Source of the DNA: Chitinophaga lutea | GTDB taxonomy: Bacteria > Bacteroidota > Bacteroidia > Chitinophagales > Chitinophagaceae | Length of the DNA stretch: 64,000 nt | Assembly (NCBI RefSeq): GCF_003813775.1 | Contig: NZ_RPDH01000002.1 | Span: 372,001 to 436,000, forward strand | Direction of reading: 5' to 3' | In this document: one piece after another, positions 36,125 to 45,193 of the stretch | Numbering within the stretch: the first letter of the stretch is position 1 | Layout of the letters: each line of letters begins with the position of its first letter | Notes under the pieces: model-generated | The model's input: the letters and a program-made list of their open reading frames with translations, nothing else | Databases searched by the model: none | Told to the model about the DNA's origin: nothing | Program-made: the position numbers and the translations under genes

Positions 36125-37449
36125 ATATCCGCATGGCGGCGGCGCTGCTGATGCTGGGGGTGTACCTTTTCATCACAAGGTATGCGCTGCGCGAATACAT
36201 TCTCTGGGATTCGCCGGGGTTTCTGCTGGGGCTGGCGGCCATCCCGCTGGTGCTCACCGCCAACCCGCAACAGAAAAGAAGCCTGCGGTTCTATTACGCC
36301 GCCCTGGCCTGCTGCGTGCTGGCCTGGCTGCTGCCGGCAAAAACGCTGCTGTATGGCTGCGTGGCGCTGGGTTTATGTTTCCTGGCCGATAACGTATTCG
36401 GCAGGATCAATGCCTTGCCGCTGCTGGCGCTGGGCCTGATGGCGCCGGTTTGCGACTATATTACCCGCATCTTTACATTCCCTATCCGCCTGCAGCTCAC
36501 TCAATGGGCCGCCGGCATGCTAAATGCGTTGGGACTGCCTGCCGTGGCGGAGGGGAATGTAATGATGTACAACGGAGCTTCCTTTTCGGTGGAAGCCGCC
36601 TGCATGGGCCTCGGCATGATGGTGACCTCCATGCTCTGCGGCCTGATGCTGCTGGGCATTTACCAGAAAAAATACGGCCTCCAGGTTTCGTTTGCCAAAG
36701 TGTGCGGGCTGCTGGCGGGCATTTTCGTTCTCAACGTGATCAGCAACCTGTTCCGCATACTATTGCTGGTAGTGCTGCACCTGCTGCCGGACGATCCGAT
36801 GCACGAGGCCACCGGCATCCTCTGCCTGGTAGCCTATGTGCTGCTGCCGTTGCTGTGGTTTTGTCCGTGGCTGGTGAAACGTTTCGGCAAGCCCCCTCAA
36901 ACAAAACCCGCCAGAAGGGAGACCGACCGCTTTATGCTCATGCTGTCGCATCTCTGCCTGGCTGGCTGCATCCTGCTGGTAGCATACAAAACAACCCTGC
37001 CCGGCGCCGCAACGCCCGCAGCCGCCGGCCTTCCATCCATGCCCGGTTACGCCCTCCACACCCTGCCCAACAACGTCACCAAGGCGGAAAACGATACCGC
37101 CCTCGTATATCTCAAGCCGGTGGGCGGTTTTTACCGGACAGACCATCATCCCACCATCTGCTGGCAGGGCAGCGGCTTTGCTTTTAAACAGGTGAAGGAA
37201 GAACAGGCGGGCGGCAGCACCATTTATACCGCCATCCTTCAAAAGGGCGGGGAACGGCTGTATACCGCCTGGTGGTACGATAACGGAAAAGCACAAACGA
37301 TCTCGCAATGGGAATGGCGCTGGAACGCGCTCCGTTATGGGAACGATTATACGCTGGTGAACGTTACCGCGGCAACGCCGGCTGCTTTGCATGTGGAGAC
37401 ATTACGCTGGCTGGCGAAAAATAAAATGAGCGGGAGAGGAGAGATGTAA
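36103..37449 (+). CDS. xrtN: Exosortase XrtN with EpsI-like C-terminal domain
   Basis: Integral-membrane cysteine transpeptidase expected to cut its partner at the PEP motif and attach it elsewhere. It has 448 residues: about eight membrane helices, the catalytic Cys167 in EAACMGLG, Arg218 in SNLFRILLL and His234 in PMHEATGIL, the exosortase triad. A soluble C-terminal domain (about 300-440) with DHHPTICWQGSGF resembles EpsI/DUF3485. The ATG at 36103 overlaps the substrate gene by 22 bases, implying translational coupling. No other sorting-signal protein and no exopolysaccharide cluster is visible nearby. Confidence 0.85.
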   Translation: MEQVKRLNIRMAAALLMLGVYLFITRYALREYILWDSPGFLLGLAAIPLVLTANPQQKRSLRFYYAALACCVLAWLLPAKTLLYGCVALGLCFLADNVFGRINALPLLALGLMAPVCDYITRIFTFPIRLQLTQWAAGMLNALGLPAVAEGNVMMYNGASFSVEAACMGLGMMVTSMLCGLMLLGIYQKKYGLQVSFAKVCGLLAGIFVLNVISNLFRILLLVVLHLLPDDPMHEATGILCLVAYVLLPLLWFCPWLVKRFGKPPQTKPARRETDRFMLMLSHLCLAGCILLVAYKTTLPGAATPAAAGLPSMPGYALHTLPNNVTKAENDTALVYLKPVGGFYRTDHHPTICWQGSGFAFKQVKEEQAGGSTIYTAILQKGGERLYTAWWYDNGKAQTISQWEWRWNALRYGNDYTLVNVTAATPAALHVETLRWLAKNKMSGRGEM

Positions 37450-37484
37450 TTTTCGCGGAGGATAAAATACATCCGCAGGACCCT

Positions 37485-38267
37485 TTATTCTACTGCGCCG
37501 TTGTTGACCACCGCAGCAGGGTTCTGGTTGAACATTTTGGAAAGAATATCATACAGCTCGGGATGATGCTCCTGCATGCGGGCGGGATTTTCAAAGAAAT
37601 ACTCCGACACCACGGCCAGGAACTCGCTTTCGTTCATGGCCGCATAAGGATTGATATCGGATTGGCCGGTTTCGATCCTTTTTATTTCGGCATGCATCAC
37701 CTGCAGCCAGGGCATGCTGTAGCGGTGCTGCAAGAGGGACTGGGGCATGCCGTCCACCGTACCGTCCGTTTTGTCGACGAGGTGCACGAATTCGTGGATG
37801 GCCGTGTTGCTTTTGTCGGTGATTTCGGAGAAACCGCCGCGCAGGGCACTTTTGCTGAGCAACATCTGCCCGTTTAAAGGACCGCTGCCCACCATTCCCA
37901 TGATAGACCGGCGGTCGCCTTCGAACTGGTATTTTTCGTCGAACGTATCGGGGTAGAGGATAACATTGGTCAGGTTGCGGTATTTCCAGCCCGGGAACGC
38001 AAAAATGGGTATCACGGCGCTGGCGGCGATCAGTACACGGTCGAGATCGTCCACATCCGTACCGACGCCTTCCACGGTCACATGGCCCATGAATTCAGTG
38101 ACTTCCGAGGCAAAACGTTTTTTATCGGCGTCATTCAGCTGGCGGTAATATTTCACATGCTGCGCCAGCATCGATTCCACACCCTCCGCCGGCTTCACGC
38201 GCGGTTTGCGCCAGAACCACCAGAAGAGGAACAGGACAATTACGATCGGTATCAATACGGCTATCAT
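37485..38267 (-). CDS. MtfA-like (M90) zinc peptidase
   Basis: Metallopeptidase of 260 residues with one N-terminal membrane helix, absent from E. coli MtfA, and the MtfA core: ILYPDTFDEKY, the zinc motif HEFVH (158-162) and a downstream glutamate in NESEFLAVVSEYFFENP. MtfA proteins are cytosolic aminopeptidases linked to glucose-uptake control through Mlc in E. coli; that role is not implied here. Its end faces the end of the exosortase gene 35 bases away, so the two are convergent. Confidence 0.88.
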   Translation of the reverse strand: MIAVLIPIVIVLFLFWWFWRKPRVKPAEGVESMLAQHVKYYRQLNDADKKRFASEVTEFMGHVTVEGVGTDVDDLDRVLIAASAVIPIFAFPGWKYRNLTNVILYPDTFDEKYQFEGDRRSIMGMVGSGPLNGQMLLSKSALRGGFSEITDKSNTAIHEFVHLVDKTDGTVDGMPQSLLQHRYSMPWLQVMHAEIKRIETGQSDINPYAAMNESEFLAVVSEYFFENPARMQEHHPELYDILSKMFNQNPAAVVNNGAVE

Positions 38268-38353
38268 ACAACCAAATGTCGCAATTCACGCGCAGGCTAC
38301 CAACATTTTCCGGACAATATTGTTTATATTCAGTAAAACCTAACCGTCCGTAC

Positions 38354-40795
38354 ATGCCGCGTTGGATAAGAATTTCACTCATTTCCGCTGGAAGCCTGCT
38401 GGCCCTGGTGATCGTATTATGGCTCATCCTGGCCCTGGTGATGCGCAGCCGCAAACAGGCCATCCTTTCCGAAATCACGCAACAGCTCAGCGAAACCATC
38501 GACGGCGACCTGGTGATCCGCGATATGGAACCCTCACTGCTCCGCGGTTTCCCGAATATTTCCGTGACCCTGAAAGATGTGACGCTGAAAGACAGCCTCT
38601 TTAACCGCCACGGCCATACACTGCTCGACGTCAGGGAGGTTTTCGTGAAAGTGAACCCTTTCGCCATCCTTCGCAACCAGGTCGATATCCGGCAGATCAC
38701 GCTGGAAAACGGCGCCATTTACCTGTATACCGACAGTACGGGGTATTCCAACACCTACCTGTTCAAAGGCAAAAAGAAATCGCCGTCCGCCAAACCCAAA
38801 GAGCCCACCATCCGGGATATCCGGATGCGCAATATCCTGTTCACCTTCGAGAACCAGCCCAAATTCAAATTATACCGCCTCGATATCCGGTCGCTGCGCG
38901 GTGATATGGACTATAAAAACGGCGGATGGGTGTGCCGGGTGCGGAAGGAAATAAAAATCCTCGACCTTACTTTCAACACCTCCAAAGGCAGTTACGCCAA
39001 AGACAAAACGCTCACGGCCGACGTGAAAGTCAGCTGGGATAAGGTCAAAAAGATCCTCAACATCGCCGAACAGCCCTTCCGCTTCGACGGGCAGCCGGTG
39101 AAGATCGCCGCGGAGTTCAACCTTTCCACCCGGCCCGCTCATTTTAACCTCCATATCGCGGCGGAGAGCATCCCGTTCCGGATGGCCACCTCGCTGGTAA
39201 CGCCGAATATTTCTTCCAAGCTCGACAGTCTCGATTTTGAAAAACCCCTCAACGTTTACGCCGATGTGCGCGGCCGGATGCAGTTCCGCGATACGCCCTA
39301 TGTACGGGTAACCTGGAATACGGACAACAACGTGATGACCGGCAAAAACATTTCCCTGGAACGGGTCGGCTTCAAAGGCGCGTTCCTCAATGAAGTAAAC
39401 CCCAACATGGGGCATAACAGCGCCAATTCACGGTTAAGTATATACGACTTCCGGGCGGAATTCGACAGCATCCCGGTTTCGGCGGATACCATCCGCGTGC
39501 TGAACCTGCAACAGCCGGTGCTCACGGGGCGTTTCAAATCACAGTTCCCGCTCACCCGGCTCACGCATCCCATCGGCGCGCACCTGTTCAATTTCACGAA
39601 GGGCACTGCGCTGGTAGACCTGGAGTATGCCGGCGGATGGGACCCGAAAGACACGGTGGCCGGTTATATCAAAGGCGTGGTGCAGATCAAAGACGGCGGT
39701 TTCGTATACGTACCCCGCAACCAGACGGTGCAGGAATGCCAGGCCACGCTCGACTTCACCGGCGCCGACCTTTATTTCCGGAACGTGCGCCTGCGCAGCG
39801 GCAGCAGTACCATGCAGCTCGAAGGCAGTATCAAAAACATGCTCAATTTCTATTTCGCCGCGCCGGAGAAAATACAAATGGACTGGACGCTGAACAGCCC
39901 CCTCGTGAACCTCAACGAGTTCCAGCGCTTTTTTGTGAAACGCGACCGCAAGCAGGCTGCCGCCTCCAGAAACCAGCGCCACAAGGCTTCCCGCGTGCTG
40001 CGGCAGCTGGAAGTGGTGCTGGAGGAATGCAGCGTGAACATACAGCTGGCCGTCAACAAAATCCGCTACCGCCAGTTTGCGGCGGACAATGTGCGCGCCG
40101 GCCTGCACCTGTCCAAAGAGCAGGTGCGCGTATTCGAGGTGGCGCTGCAAACCGCCGGCGGCTCCATGGTGGTGAACGGCCACATCGACCATGCCGGCAA
40201 CGGCAATGATAAGTTCAGGATGGACGCCCGCATCCGCCAGGTGCAGGTAGACCAGCTGTTCCGCTCGTTCGAGAACTTCGGGCAGGATGGCATCGAAGCC
40301 AAAAACCTGAAAGGCACCTTTTCCGCCACCGCCAACATCACTGGCGGCATGCGCGAAGACGCCACCGTAAAGCCGCATTCCATGTTCGGCTCCGTGACCT
40401 TCGACCTGAACAAAGGCGCCCTCGTGCATTTCGAGCCCCTCGAGAACCTCGGCCGTTTCGTGTTCCGCAAACGGGACATGAGCAACATCACCTTCGAGCG
40501 CATCCACAACACACTCGATATCCGCGGCAACAAAATCATCATCCGTCCCATGCTCATCGCCAGCAGCGTGCTGAATATACAGCTGGAAGGCGTGTACGGC
40601 ATGCCCAGGGGCACCGATATCAAAATGCAGGTGCCGCTCCGTAACCCGAAAAAGGACGAGCTAGTGACCGATGCCGACGAATTGCGGAAACGCCGTAAAA
40701 GCGGCATCGTCATCAACCTTAACGCCGTCGACGATGGCAGCGGAAAGGTGAAGCTGAAACTCGGAAAGGGGAAGGATGAGCCCACAAATGAGTAA
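38354..40795 (+). CDS. AsmA-family protein
   Basis: Large envelope protein of 813 residues with one N-terminal membrane helix (about 6-32) and a long beta-rich periplasmic body typical of AsmA/TamB-like lipid-transport or assembly proteins: NISVTLKDVTLKDSLFNRHG in the N-terminal AsmA region and FERIHNTLDIRGNKIIIRPM in the C-terminal region. Members are thought to bridge inner and outer membranes and move phospholipids. The ATG at 38354 sets the signal anchor correctly; the ATG at 38276 would add an atypical N-terminus. Confidence 0.85.
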   Translation: MPRWIRISLISAGSLLALVIVLWLILALVMRSRKQAILSEITQQLSETIDGDLVIRDMEPSLLRGFPNISVTLKDVTLKDSLFNRHGHTLLDVREVFVKVNPFAILRNQVDIRQITLENGAIYLYTDSTGYSNTYLFKGKKKSPSAKPKEPTIRDIRMRNILFTFENQPKFKLYRLDIRSLRGDMDYKNGGWVCRVRKEIKILDLTFNTSKGSYAKDKTLTADVKVSWDKVKKILNIAEQPFRFDGQPVKIAAEFNLSTRPAHFNLHIAAESIPFRMATSLVTPNISSKLDSLDFEKPLNVYADVRGRMQFRDTPYVRVTWNTDNNVMTGKNISLERVGFKGAFLNEVNPNMGHNSANSRLSIYDFRAEFDSIPVSADTIRVLNLQQPVLTGRFKSQFPLTRLTHPIGAHLFNFTKGTALVDLEYAGGWDPKDTVAGYIKGVVQIKDGGFVYVPRNQTVQECQATLDFTGADLYFRNVRLRSGSSTMQLEGSIKNMLNFYFAAPEKIQMDWTLNSPLVNLNEFQRFFVKRDRKQAAASRNQRHKASRVLRQLEVVLEECSVNIQLAVNKIRYRQFAADNVRAGLHLSKEQVRVFEVALQTAGGSMVVNGHIDHAGNGNDKFRMDARIRQVQVDQLFRSFENFGQDGIEAKNLKGTFSATANITGGMREDATVKPHSMFGSVTFDLNKGALVHFEPLENLGRFVFRKRDMSNITFERIHNTLDIRGNKIIIRPMLIASSVLNIQLEGVYGMPRGTDIKMQVPLRNPKKDELVTDADELRKRRKSGIVINLNAVDDGSGKVKLKLGKGKDEPTNE

Positions 40796-40907
40796 ATAAA
40801 TCCCCACTACCACATTTTCAAACCCTTTACTACAGCCACTTCTGCAGGCAGGCGCTTTTTTTGCTGCATCTATCCGTAATCATTTTTTATTCATCTCTAA
40901 AACAGCC

Positions 40908-41495
40908 ATGATGGAACCGAAAAATCTGCAGGACAAAAAAGTGGCGGTACTGGTTGCCGATGGATTTGAGGAATCGGAATTCACCAAACCCATCGAAGCT
41001 TTAAAAGCAGCAGGCGCCACCGTGGAAGTTATTTCCCTGAAAAAAGGATCCGTGAAAGCATGGGCGCACACCGACTGGGGTGGCGAATACCCCGTGGATA
41101 AAACAGTGGATGCCGTACAGTCGGCCGACTACGATGCGCTGGTATTGCCCGGCGGCGTGATGAACCCCGATCTGCTGCGGGTCAACAAAAAGGCGGTGGA
41201 ATTCGTCAAAGGCTTCGCCGACGAGGCCAAACCCATCGCCGCCATCTGCCACGGCCCCTGGACGCTGATCGAAACAGGCATGGTGCAGGGCCGCAAGATG
41301 ACATCATATCCTTCGATAAAAACTGACCTGGTGAATGCAGGTGCAGCATGGTCCGACCGGGAAGTGGTGGTCGACAACGGGCTTGTCACCAGCCGCAGAC
41401 CGGACGATCTGCCGGCTTTCTGTGAGAAAATGATTGAGGAAATTGCAGAGGGACAGCACCTTTCAAGATCCAGAGGCGTCCATCAGTTAGGTTAA
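40908..41495 (+). CDS. PfpI/DJ-1-family type 1 glutamine amidotransferase-like protein
   Basis: Cytoplasmic protein of 195 residues in the PfpI/YhbO group. The nucleophile is Cys114 in AAICHGPW, with an acidic residue in DGFEESEF at the usual position. Family members are described as protein deglycases, chaperones or intracellular proteases in stress responses. Two adjacent ATGs (40908, 40911) are both possible. It is a single gene followed by a strong terminator. Confidence 0.9.
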   Translation: MMEPKNLQDKKVAVLVADGFEESEFTKPIEALKAAGATVEVISLKKGSVKAWAHTDWGGEYPVDKTVDAVQSADYDALVLPGGVMNPDLLRVNKKAVEFVKGFADEAKPIAAICHGPWTLIETGMVQGRKMTSYPSIKTDLVNAGAAWSDREVVVDNGLVTSRRPDDLPAFCEKMIEEIAEGQHLSRSRGVHQLG

Positions 41496-41504
41496 CCCAA
41501 AGCG

Positions 41505-41539
41505 GGAAGGCGGTTTGCAAAAGTCGCCTTCCTGTTTTT
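41505..41539 (+). terminator. Terminator after the PfpI-like gene
   Basis: GGAAGGCG (41505-41512) pairs with CGCCTTCC (41525-41532), followed by TGTTTTT. Confidence 0.85.
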
Positions 41540-41672
41540 ACAAGCGCCCCGCGCCACGTTTTGGAAAAGAATGCGTAAATTTATACACAACAGCTATTCA
41601 CCTAACAAATTGAATATCACCCCTTTCATATTCCAGCAAGGAATTTGGCAATATCACCGTAAAACAGATGCT

Positions 41673-42377
41673 ATGGACCAGGAACACGAAATGGACAAAC
41701 CCCAGGCGGGGTACATGTACGAAAACTCTACCCTCATCAACGTATCGAAGAACGGCCGTATTTTATCCGCCGCCGCAGGCGCTGCCCTGCTGTATTCCGG
41801 TATTTGCGGCATCGGCAAAAAGCCTGTAAACGGTCTTTGCCAGGTACTCGCCGGCGGTTACCTGCTGTACCGCGGTATTTCCGGCAATTGCCCCATCAAG
41901 GCCATGATCGAAGGCAACGATCACGCGCATCATGCAAAGGCCATCAACATCCGCACCTCCGTGCTCGTGGACGCGCCCATTGCCGACGTGTATGCCTACT
42001 GGCGGCAGCTCGACAACCTGCCCGCATTCATGGGCCACCTGCACGACGTGCACCTGCTCGACAACCACCGTTCGCACTGGACCGTGAAACTCATGGGCGA
42101 CCTGACCCTCGAGTGGGACGCGGAAATCGTGGACGAACGGGAAAACGACTTTTTCGGCTGGCGCTCGCTCGAAGGAGCCACCGTGATGAACGCCGGGAAG
42201 GTGCGGTTCAGGGAAACACTGAGCGGCGGCACGATCATTTACGTGACGATATCATACCGCCCGCCCGCCGGGTATGCCGGCGCCGGGCTCGCCAAACTGC
42301 TGAACCCCGCGTTTGCGCGGCTGGTGAAGCACGATGTCAAGAACTTCAAACATCACCTCGAACATCTTTACGGTTGA
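41673..42377 (+). CDS. DUF2892-SRPBCC fusion protein
   Basis: Membrane protein of 234 residues. Residues about 25-75 carry the YgaP-like DUF2892 transmembrane hairpin (RILSAAAGAALLYSGICGIGKK, GGYLLYRGISGNCPI), and about 88-230 form an SRPBCC/polyketide-cyclase-like lipid- or ligand-binding domain (VLVDAPIADVYAYWRQLDNLPAFMGHL). The fusion is frequent in environmental bacteria and of unknown function. The ATG at 41673 is chosen because the residues before it do not resemble either domain. A strong terminator follows. Confidence 0.82.
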   Translation: MDQEHEMDKPQAGYMYENSTLINVSKNGRILSAAAGAALLYSGICGIGKKPVNGLCQVLAGGYLLYRGISGNCPIKAMIEGNDHAHHAKAINIRTSVLVDAPIADVYAYWRQLDNLPAFMGHLHDVHLLDNHRSHWTVKLMGDLTLEWDAEIVDERENDFFGWRSLEGATVMNAGKVRFRETLSGGTIIYVTISYRPPAGYAGAGLAKLLNPAFARLVKHDVKNFKHHLEHLYG

Positions 42378-42384
42378 CAAACGC

Positions 42385-42420
42385 AAGAAACCCCGGTGAT
42401 TCCACCGGGGTTTCTTTTTT
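42385..42420 (+). terminator. Terminator after the SRPBCC gene
   Basis: AAGAAACCCCGGTG (42385-42398) pairs perfectly with 42403-42416 around ATTC, then runs into T. It may also serve the convergent small gene. Confidence 0.9.
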
Positions 42421-42440
42421 CACAACCAACATCCTGTATG

Positions 42441-42689
42441 CTATGGCCTGAATGTTTTAAATGTATCCGGTTTCGGCTGGTTGGACGTGTCACGGTCTTT
42501 GTGTTTGTCTTTCTTTTTCTTCTTCTTGGTAGAGTCCTGCGGATTATCCGGTACCGTGTCGAGCGCGTTCCAGCTTATTCCGTCCGTATGCGAAGGAGCC
42601 GGCTGGCTGGAGAAGCTGCTGCTTCCCTGGGCCATAATAAACACTACAAAAATTGTAATAATACCAATAGGTGTGATTCGCCATTTCAT
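42441..42689 (-). CDS. Small membrane-anchored protein with Lys-rich stretch
   Basis: Not recognised. An 82-residue product has one N-terminal hydrophobic segment (ITPIGIITIFVVFIMAQ) and a low-complexity polar tail with six consecutive lysines. It resembles small exported Bacteroidota proteins of unknown role. It is downstream of the MscS gene on the same strand and may be part of that unit. Its size and low complexity make it a tentative call. Confidence 0.5.
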   Translation of the reverse strand: MKWRITPIGIITIFVVFIMAQGSSSFSSQPAPSHTDGISWNALDTVPDNPQDSTKKKKKKDKHKDRDTSNQPKPDTFKTFRP

Positions 42690-42816
42690 AATAGAAAAGT
42701 TTTTATGTTGACAATTGCATTAAACGGTGATGTCTTTGGTTTGCGGCAAAATCCGCTCCACCCTTAACAGCAGCGGAAACAGCTATAAATATGTGTAATT
42801 CATTGCCCAACAACAA

Positions 42817-43632
42817 TTAAGGGAGTAATTGTTTTCCACGCAATGCGTCGAGCACCTGGGTGATCAGCCTGTGCCGGGCCGCGTTATAGGCGCTGATATG
42901 GTTGTTGTCGATCCAGAGGGTGATGGTCAGCTTGAGGTTCGTGCCCTCGATGCCGGAGAAAAACACTTCCGGCGGGCGGTCGTCGTCCAGCAGTTCTTCC
43001 TGGCTCGAAATCCCCCGGATGGTGTCGATGATCTCGTTCAGCACCGGCGGCGGCTCTTTGTTGAAGGGTACCAGTATGCTCAGCTCTATTTTCCGCTCTT
43101 TGGTGAGGGAGTGGTTGATGATGGGTTTCTGGAAGATGTCTTTATTGGGGATGATGATGTACAACCCGTCGGACGTGCGCATGGTGGAGCTCCGGAACTG
43201 GATGTTTTCCACCGTGCCCGTAAAACCGTTGGTTTCGATGATGTCGCCCACATCGAACGGTTTGCGGAAGGTGATGTAAATGCCCGAGATGAAATTCGCC
43301 GTCAGGTCCTGGAACGCAAAACCCAGCGCCAGGCCGATGATCCCTGCGCCCGCCAGCAGGGACGACACCGCTTTGTCGAGTTTCAGCACTTCCAGGGCCG
43401 TAAAGATGCCGATGGTGAATACCACGAAGTAGGCCATGCCGCTGATCAGGTTGCTGATGGCCGTTTTATCGGAGATTTTGCATGAAATCCGGTATACCAG
43501 CCTGCGGATGAGGCGCGCCAGCAGGTAAAAAGCGATAAAAATGACGATGGCCAGGGCCAGGTTCGGCAGCATCCTGATGGCGGCTTCGCCCCAGCGCTGC
43601 AATTTGTCGAAAATCAGTTGCGTCCATTCCAT
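42817..43632 (-). CDS. MscS-family mechanosensitive ion channel
   Basis: Small-conductance mechanosensitive channel that releases solutes on osmotic downshock. It has 271 residues with three membrane helices (the pore helix region SSLLAGAGIIGLALGFAFQDL is diagnostic) and a cytoplasmic vestibule domain starting FRKPFDVGDIIETNGFTGTVE. It is of the short, three-helix type like E. coli MscS. The ATG at 43632 is chosen over an open frame starting at 43740, which would overlap the divergent exonuclease gene. Confidence 0.92.
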   Translation of the reverse strand: MEWTQLIFDKLQRWGEAAIRMLPNLALAIVIFIAFYLLARLIRRLVYRISCKISDKTAISNLISGMAYFVVFTIGIFTALEVLKLDKAVSSLLAGAGIIGLALGFAFQDLTANFISGIYITFRKPFDVGDIIETNGFTGTVENIQFRSSTMRTSDGLYIIIPNKDIFQKPIINHSLTKERKIELSILVPFNKEPPPVLNEIIDTIRGISSQEELLDDDRPPEVFFSGIEGTNLKLTITLWIDNNHISAYNAARHRLITQVLDALRGKQLLP

Positions 43633-43700
43633 AGGGGGGATGGGTACAAATAACGCACCAGCAGCCGTAGCGCTGCGCAAATACCTTGCGTACCAATCCG

Positions 43701-43708
43701 TATATTTG
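43701..43708 (+). promoter_or_regulatory. -7 promoter element directly before the exonuclease start
   Basis: TATATTTG matches TAnnTTTG and ends 4 bases before the ATG at 43713. Transcription would begin at or next to the start codon, implying a leaderless mRNA. Confidence 0.5.
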
Positions 43709-43712
43709 CCGT

Positions 43713-45080
43713 ATGTACGCCATCGTCGACATCGAAACAACAGGAGGGCACGCCAGTGCCGGCTGCATTACGGAAATTGCCATTTATGTACACGATGGCC
43801 GGGAGATCGTGGAGCAATACGAGACTTTAGTGAATCCCGGCCGCCCGATCCCCCGGTATATCCAGGCGTTGACGGGCATTACGGACGAAATGGTGGCCGA
43901 CGCGCCTTATTTCGACGAGGTAGCCCATAAAGTGTTCGAACTGCTGCAGGGCCAGATTTTCATCGCCCACAACGTCAATTTCGACTATTCCTTCCTCAAA
44001 CACCAGCTCGACGGCTGCGGTTATACCCTGCAAAGTAAAAAACTCTGTACGGTGCGGCTGAGCCGGAAGGTATTTCCCGGCTTCCCTTCATACAGCCTGG
44101 GGAATTTGTGCCGCCAGTTGGGGATCAATATCCAGCAGCGCCACCGCGCCGCCGGAGACGCCCTGGCCACCGTGCAGGTTTTTGAGCGCATCCTCACGGC
44201 CGACACTGAAGGCGCCATCGCACAGGCGCTCCATGCCCGTTCCCGCGAAAAATGGCTGCCCCTGCACCTGCCGCAGGAACAGGTGGCCGACCTGCCTTCG
44301 TGCCCCGGCGTGTATTATTTCCATAACGCCAAAGGCAAAGTGGTGTACGTAGGCAAGGCCCGCGACATCAAAAAACGCGTGACCAGCCACTTCACCGGCA
44401 ACAGCGCCGGCCGCCAGCGCCAGGAATTCCTGCGCAACATCCACAGCATCAGCTATGAAAAGACCGGCACGGAACTGATGGCCTTCATCCTCGAATCCAT
44501 CGAAATACGCCGCCTCTGGCCGGAGTACAACAACGCCCAGAAACGCATCGAATTCAAATTCGGCATCTACACCTTCGAAGACCAGCAGGGCTACCTGCGC
44601 CTGGCCATCGAAAAACGCCGCAAATACACTTATCCCGTATTTACCTTCAACCTCCTCACGGAAGGCCACCAGCTGCTCCGCGACCTCGTGAAAGCGTTCA
44701 AGCTCTGCCACAAACTCTGCTTCCTGCAAACCGACCACGACGCCTGCGTGGGCCTCGCCGAAAAAACCTGCAAAGGCGCCTGCGAAAAGAAAGAAAAGCC
44801 CCACCGCTACAACAAACGCGTCCAGGCCGCCATCCTGCACCTGCAGGCCAGCCAGCCCTCTTTCGCCATCTTCGACGGCGGCAGAACGGCCACGGAACAG
44901 AGCTGCATCCTCATGGAAAAAGGAAAGTTCTACGGCATGGGATACCTGCCGCGCGATGTAGCCGTATCCGACAGCACCGCATTGAAAGACATGTTAACGC
45001 AGTACCCGGAGAATGAATTCATCCGCAACCTGCTGCGGCAGTATACCGGGTCGAAAACGGCGAGGTTGGTGAATTTGTAG
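43713..45080 (+). CDS. DEDDh exonuclease - GIY-YIG nuclease fusion
   Basis: Two-nuclease protein of 455 residues. The N-terminal part is a DnaQ-like 3'-5' exonuclease (IVDIETTGG, AHNVNFDYSFL, HRAAGDALAT), and the next part is a UvrC/Cho-like GIY-YIG nuclease (GVYYFHNAKGKVVYVGKARDIKKR, 200s to 280s), with a C-terminal extension carrying Cys residues (LCHKLCFLQ, KTCKGACEKK). This fusion is known in several bacterial phyla and annotated as exonuclease or DNA polymerase III epsilon-like; a DNA-repair role like that of Cho is inferred. The ATG at 43713 starts the strand before DIETTG. Confidence 0.9.
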   Translation: MYAIVDIETTGGHASAGCITEIAIYVHDGREIVEQYETLVNPGRPIPRYIQALTGITDEMVADAPYFDEVAHKVFELLQGQIFIAHNVNFDYSFLKHQLDGCGYTLQSKKLCTVRLSRKVFPGFPSYSLGNLCRQLGINIQQRHRAAGDALATVQVFERILTADTEGAIAQALHARSREKWLPLHLPQEQVADLPSCPGVYYFHNAKGKVVYVGKARDIKKRVTSHFTGNSAGRQRQEFLRNIHSISYEKTGTELMAFILESIEIRRLWPEYNNAQKRIEFKFGIYTFEDQQGYLRLAIEKRRKYTYPVFTFNLLTEGHQLLRDLVKAFKLCHKLCFLQTDHDACVGLAEKTCKGACEKKEKPHRYNKRVQAAILHLQASQPSFAIFDGGRTATEQSCILMEKGKFYGMGYLPRDVAVSDSTALKDMLTQYPENEFIRNLLRQYTGSKTARLVNL

Positions 45081-45114
45081 GCCCCTGCACCGTATGTATT
45101 AATTGCTTCTTAGA

Positions 45115-45161
45115 TTGGAATATTTTTTATTGAAAAAGTGGAATATTTTTCTAATAAAAAG
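45115..45161. repeat. Tandem 23-24-bp direct repeats upstream of the HTH-peptidase module
   Basis: TTGGAATATTTTTTATTG (with GAAAAAG following) and GTGGAATATTTTTCTAAT (with AAAAAG following) are adjacent imperfect copies with identical GGAATATTTTT cores at 45117-45127 and 45140-45150. They sit just upstream of the -7 element at 45172 and are good candidates for the binding sites of the HTH protein. Confidence 0.6.
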
Positions 45162-45171
45162 TAAAATTATG

Positions 45172-45179
45172 TACCTTTG
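45172..45179 (+). promoter_or_regulatory. -7 promoter element (TACCTTTG)
   Basis: Exact TAnnTTTG match 14 bases before the ATG at 45194, directly downstream of the tandem repeats. Confidence 0.6.
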
Positions 45180-45193
45180 ATTAAATTCATTCA

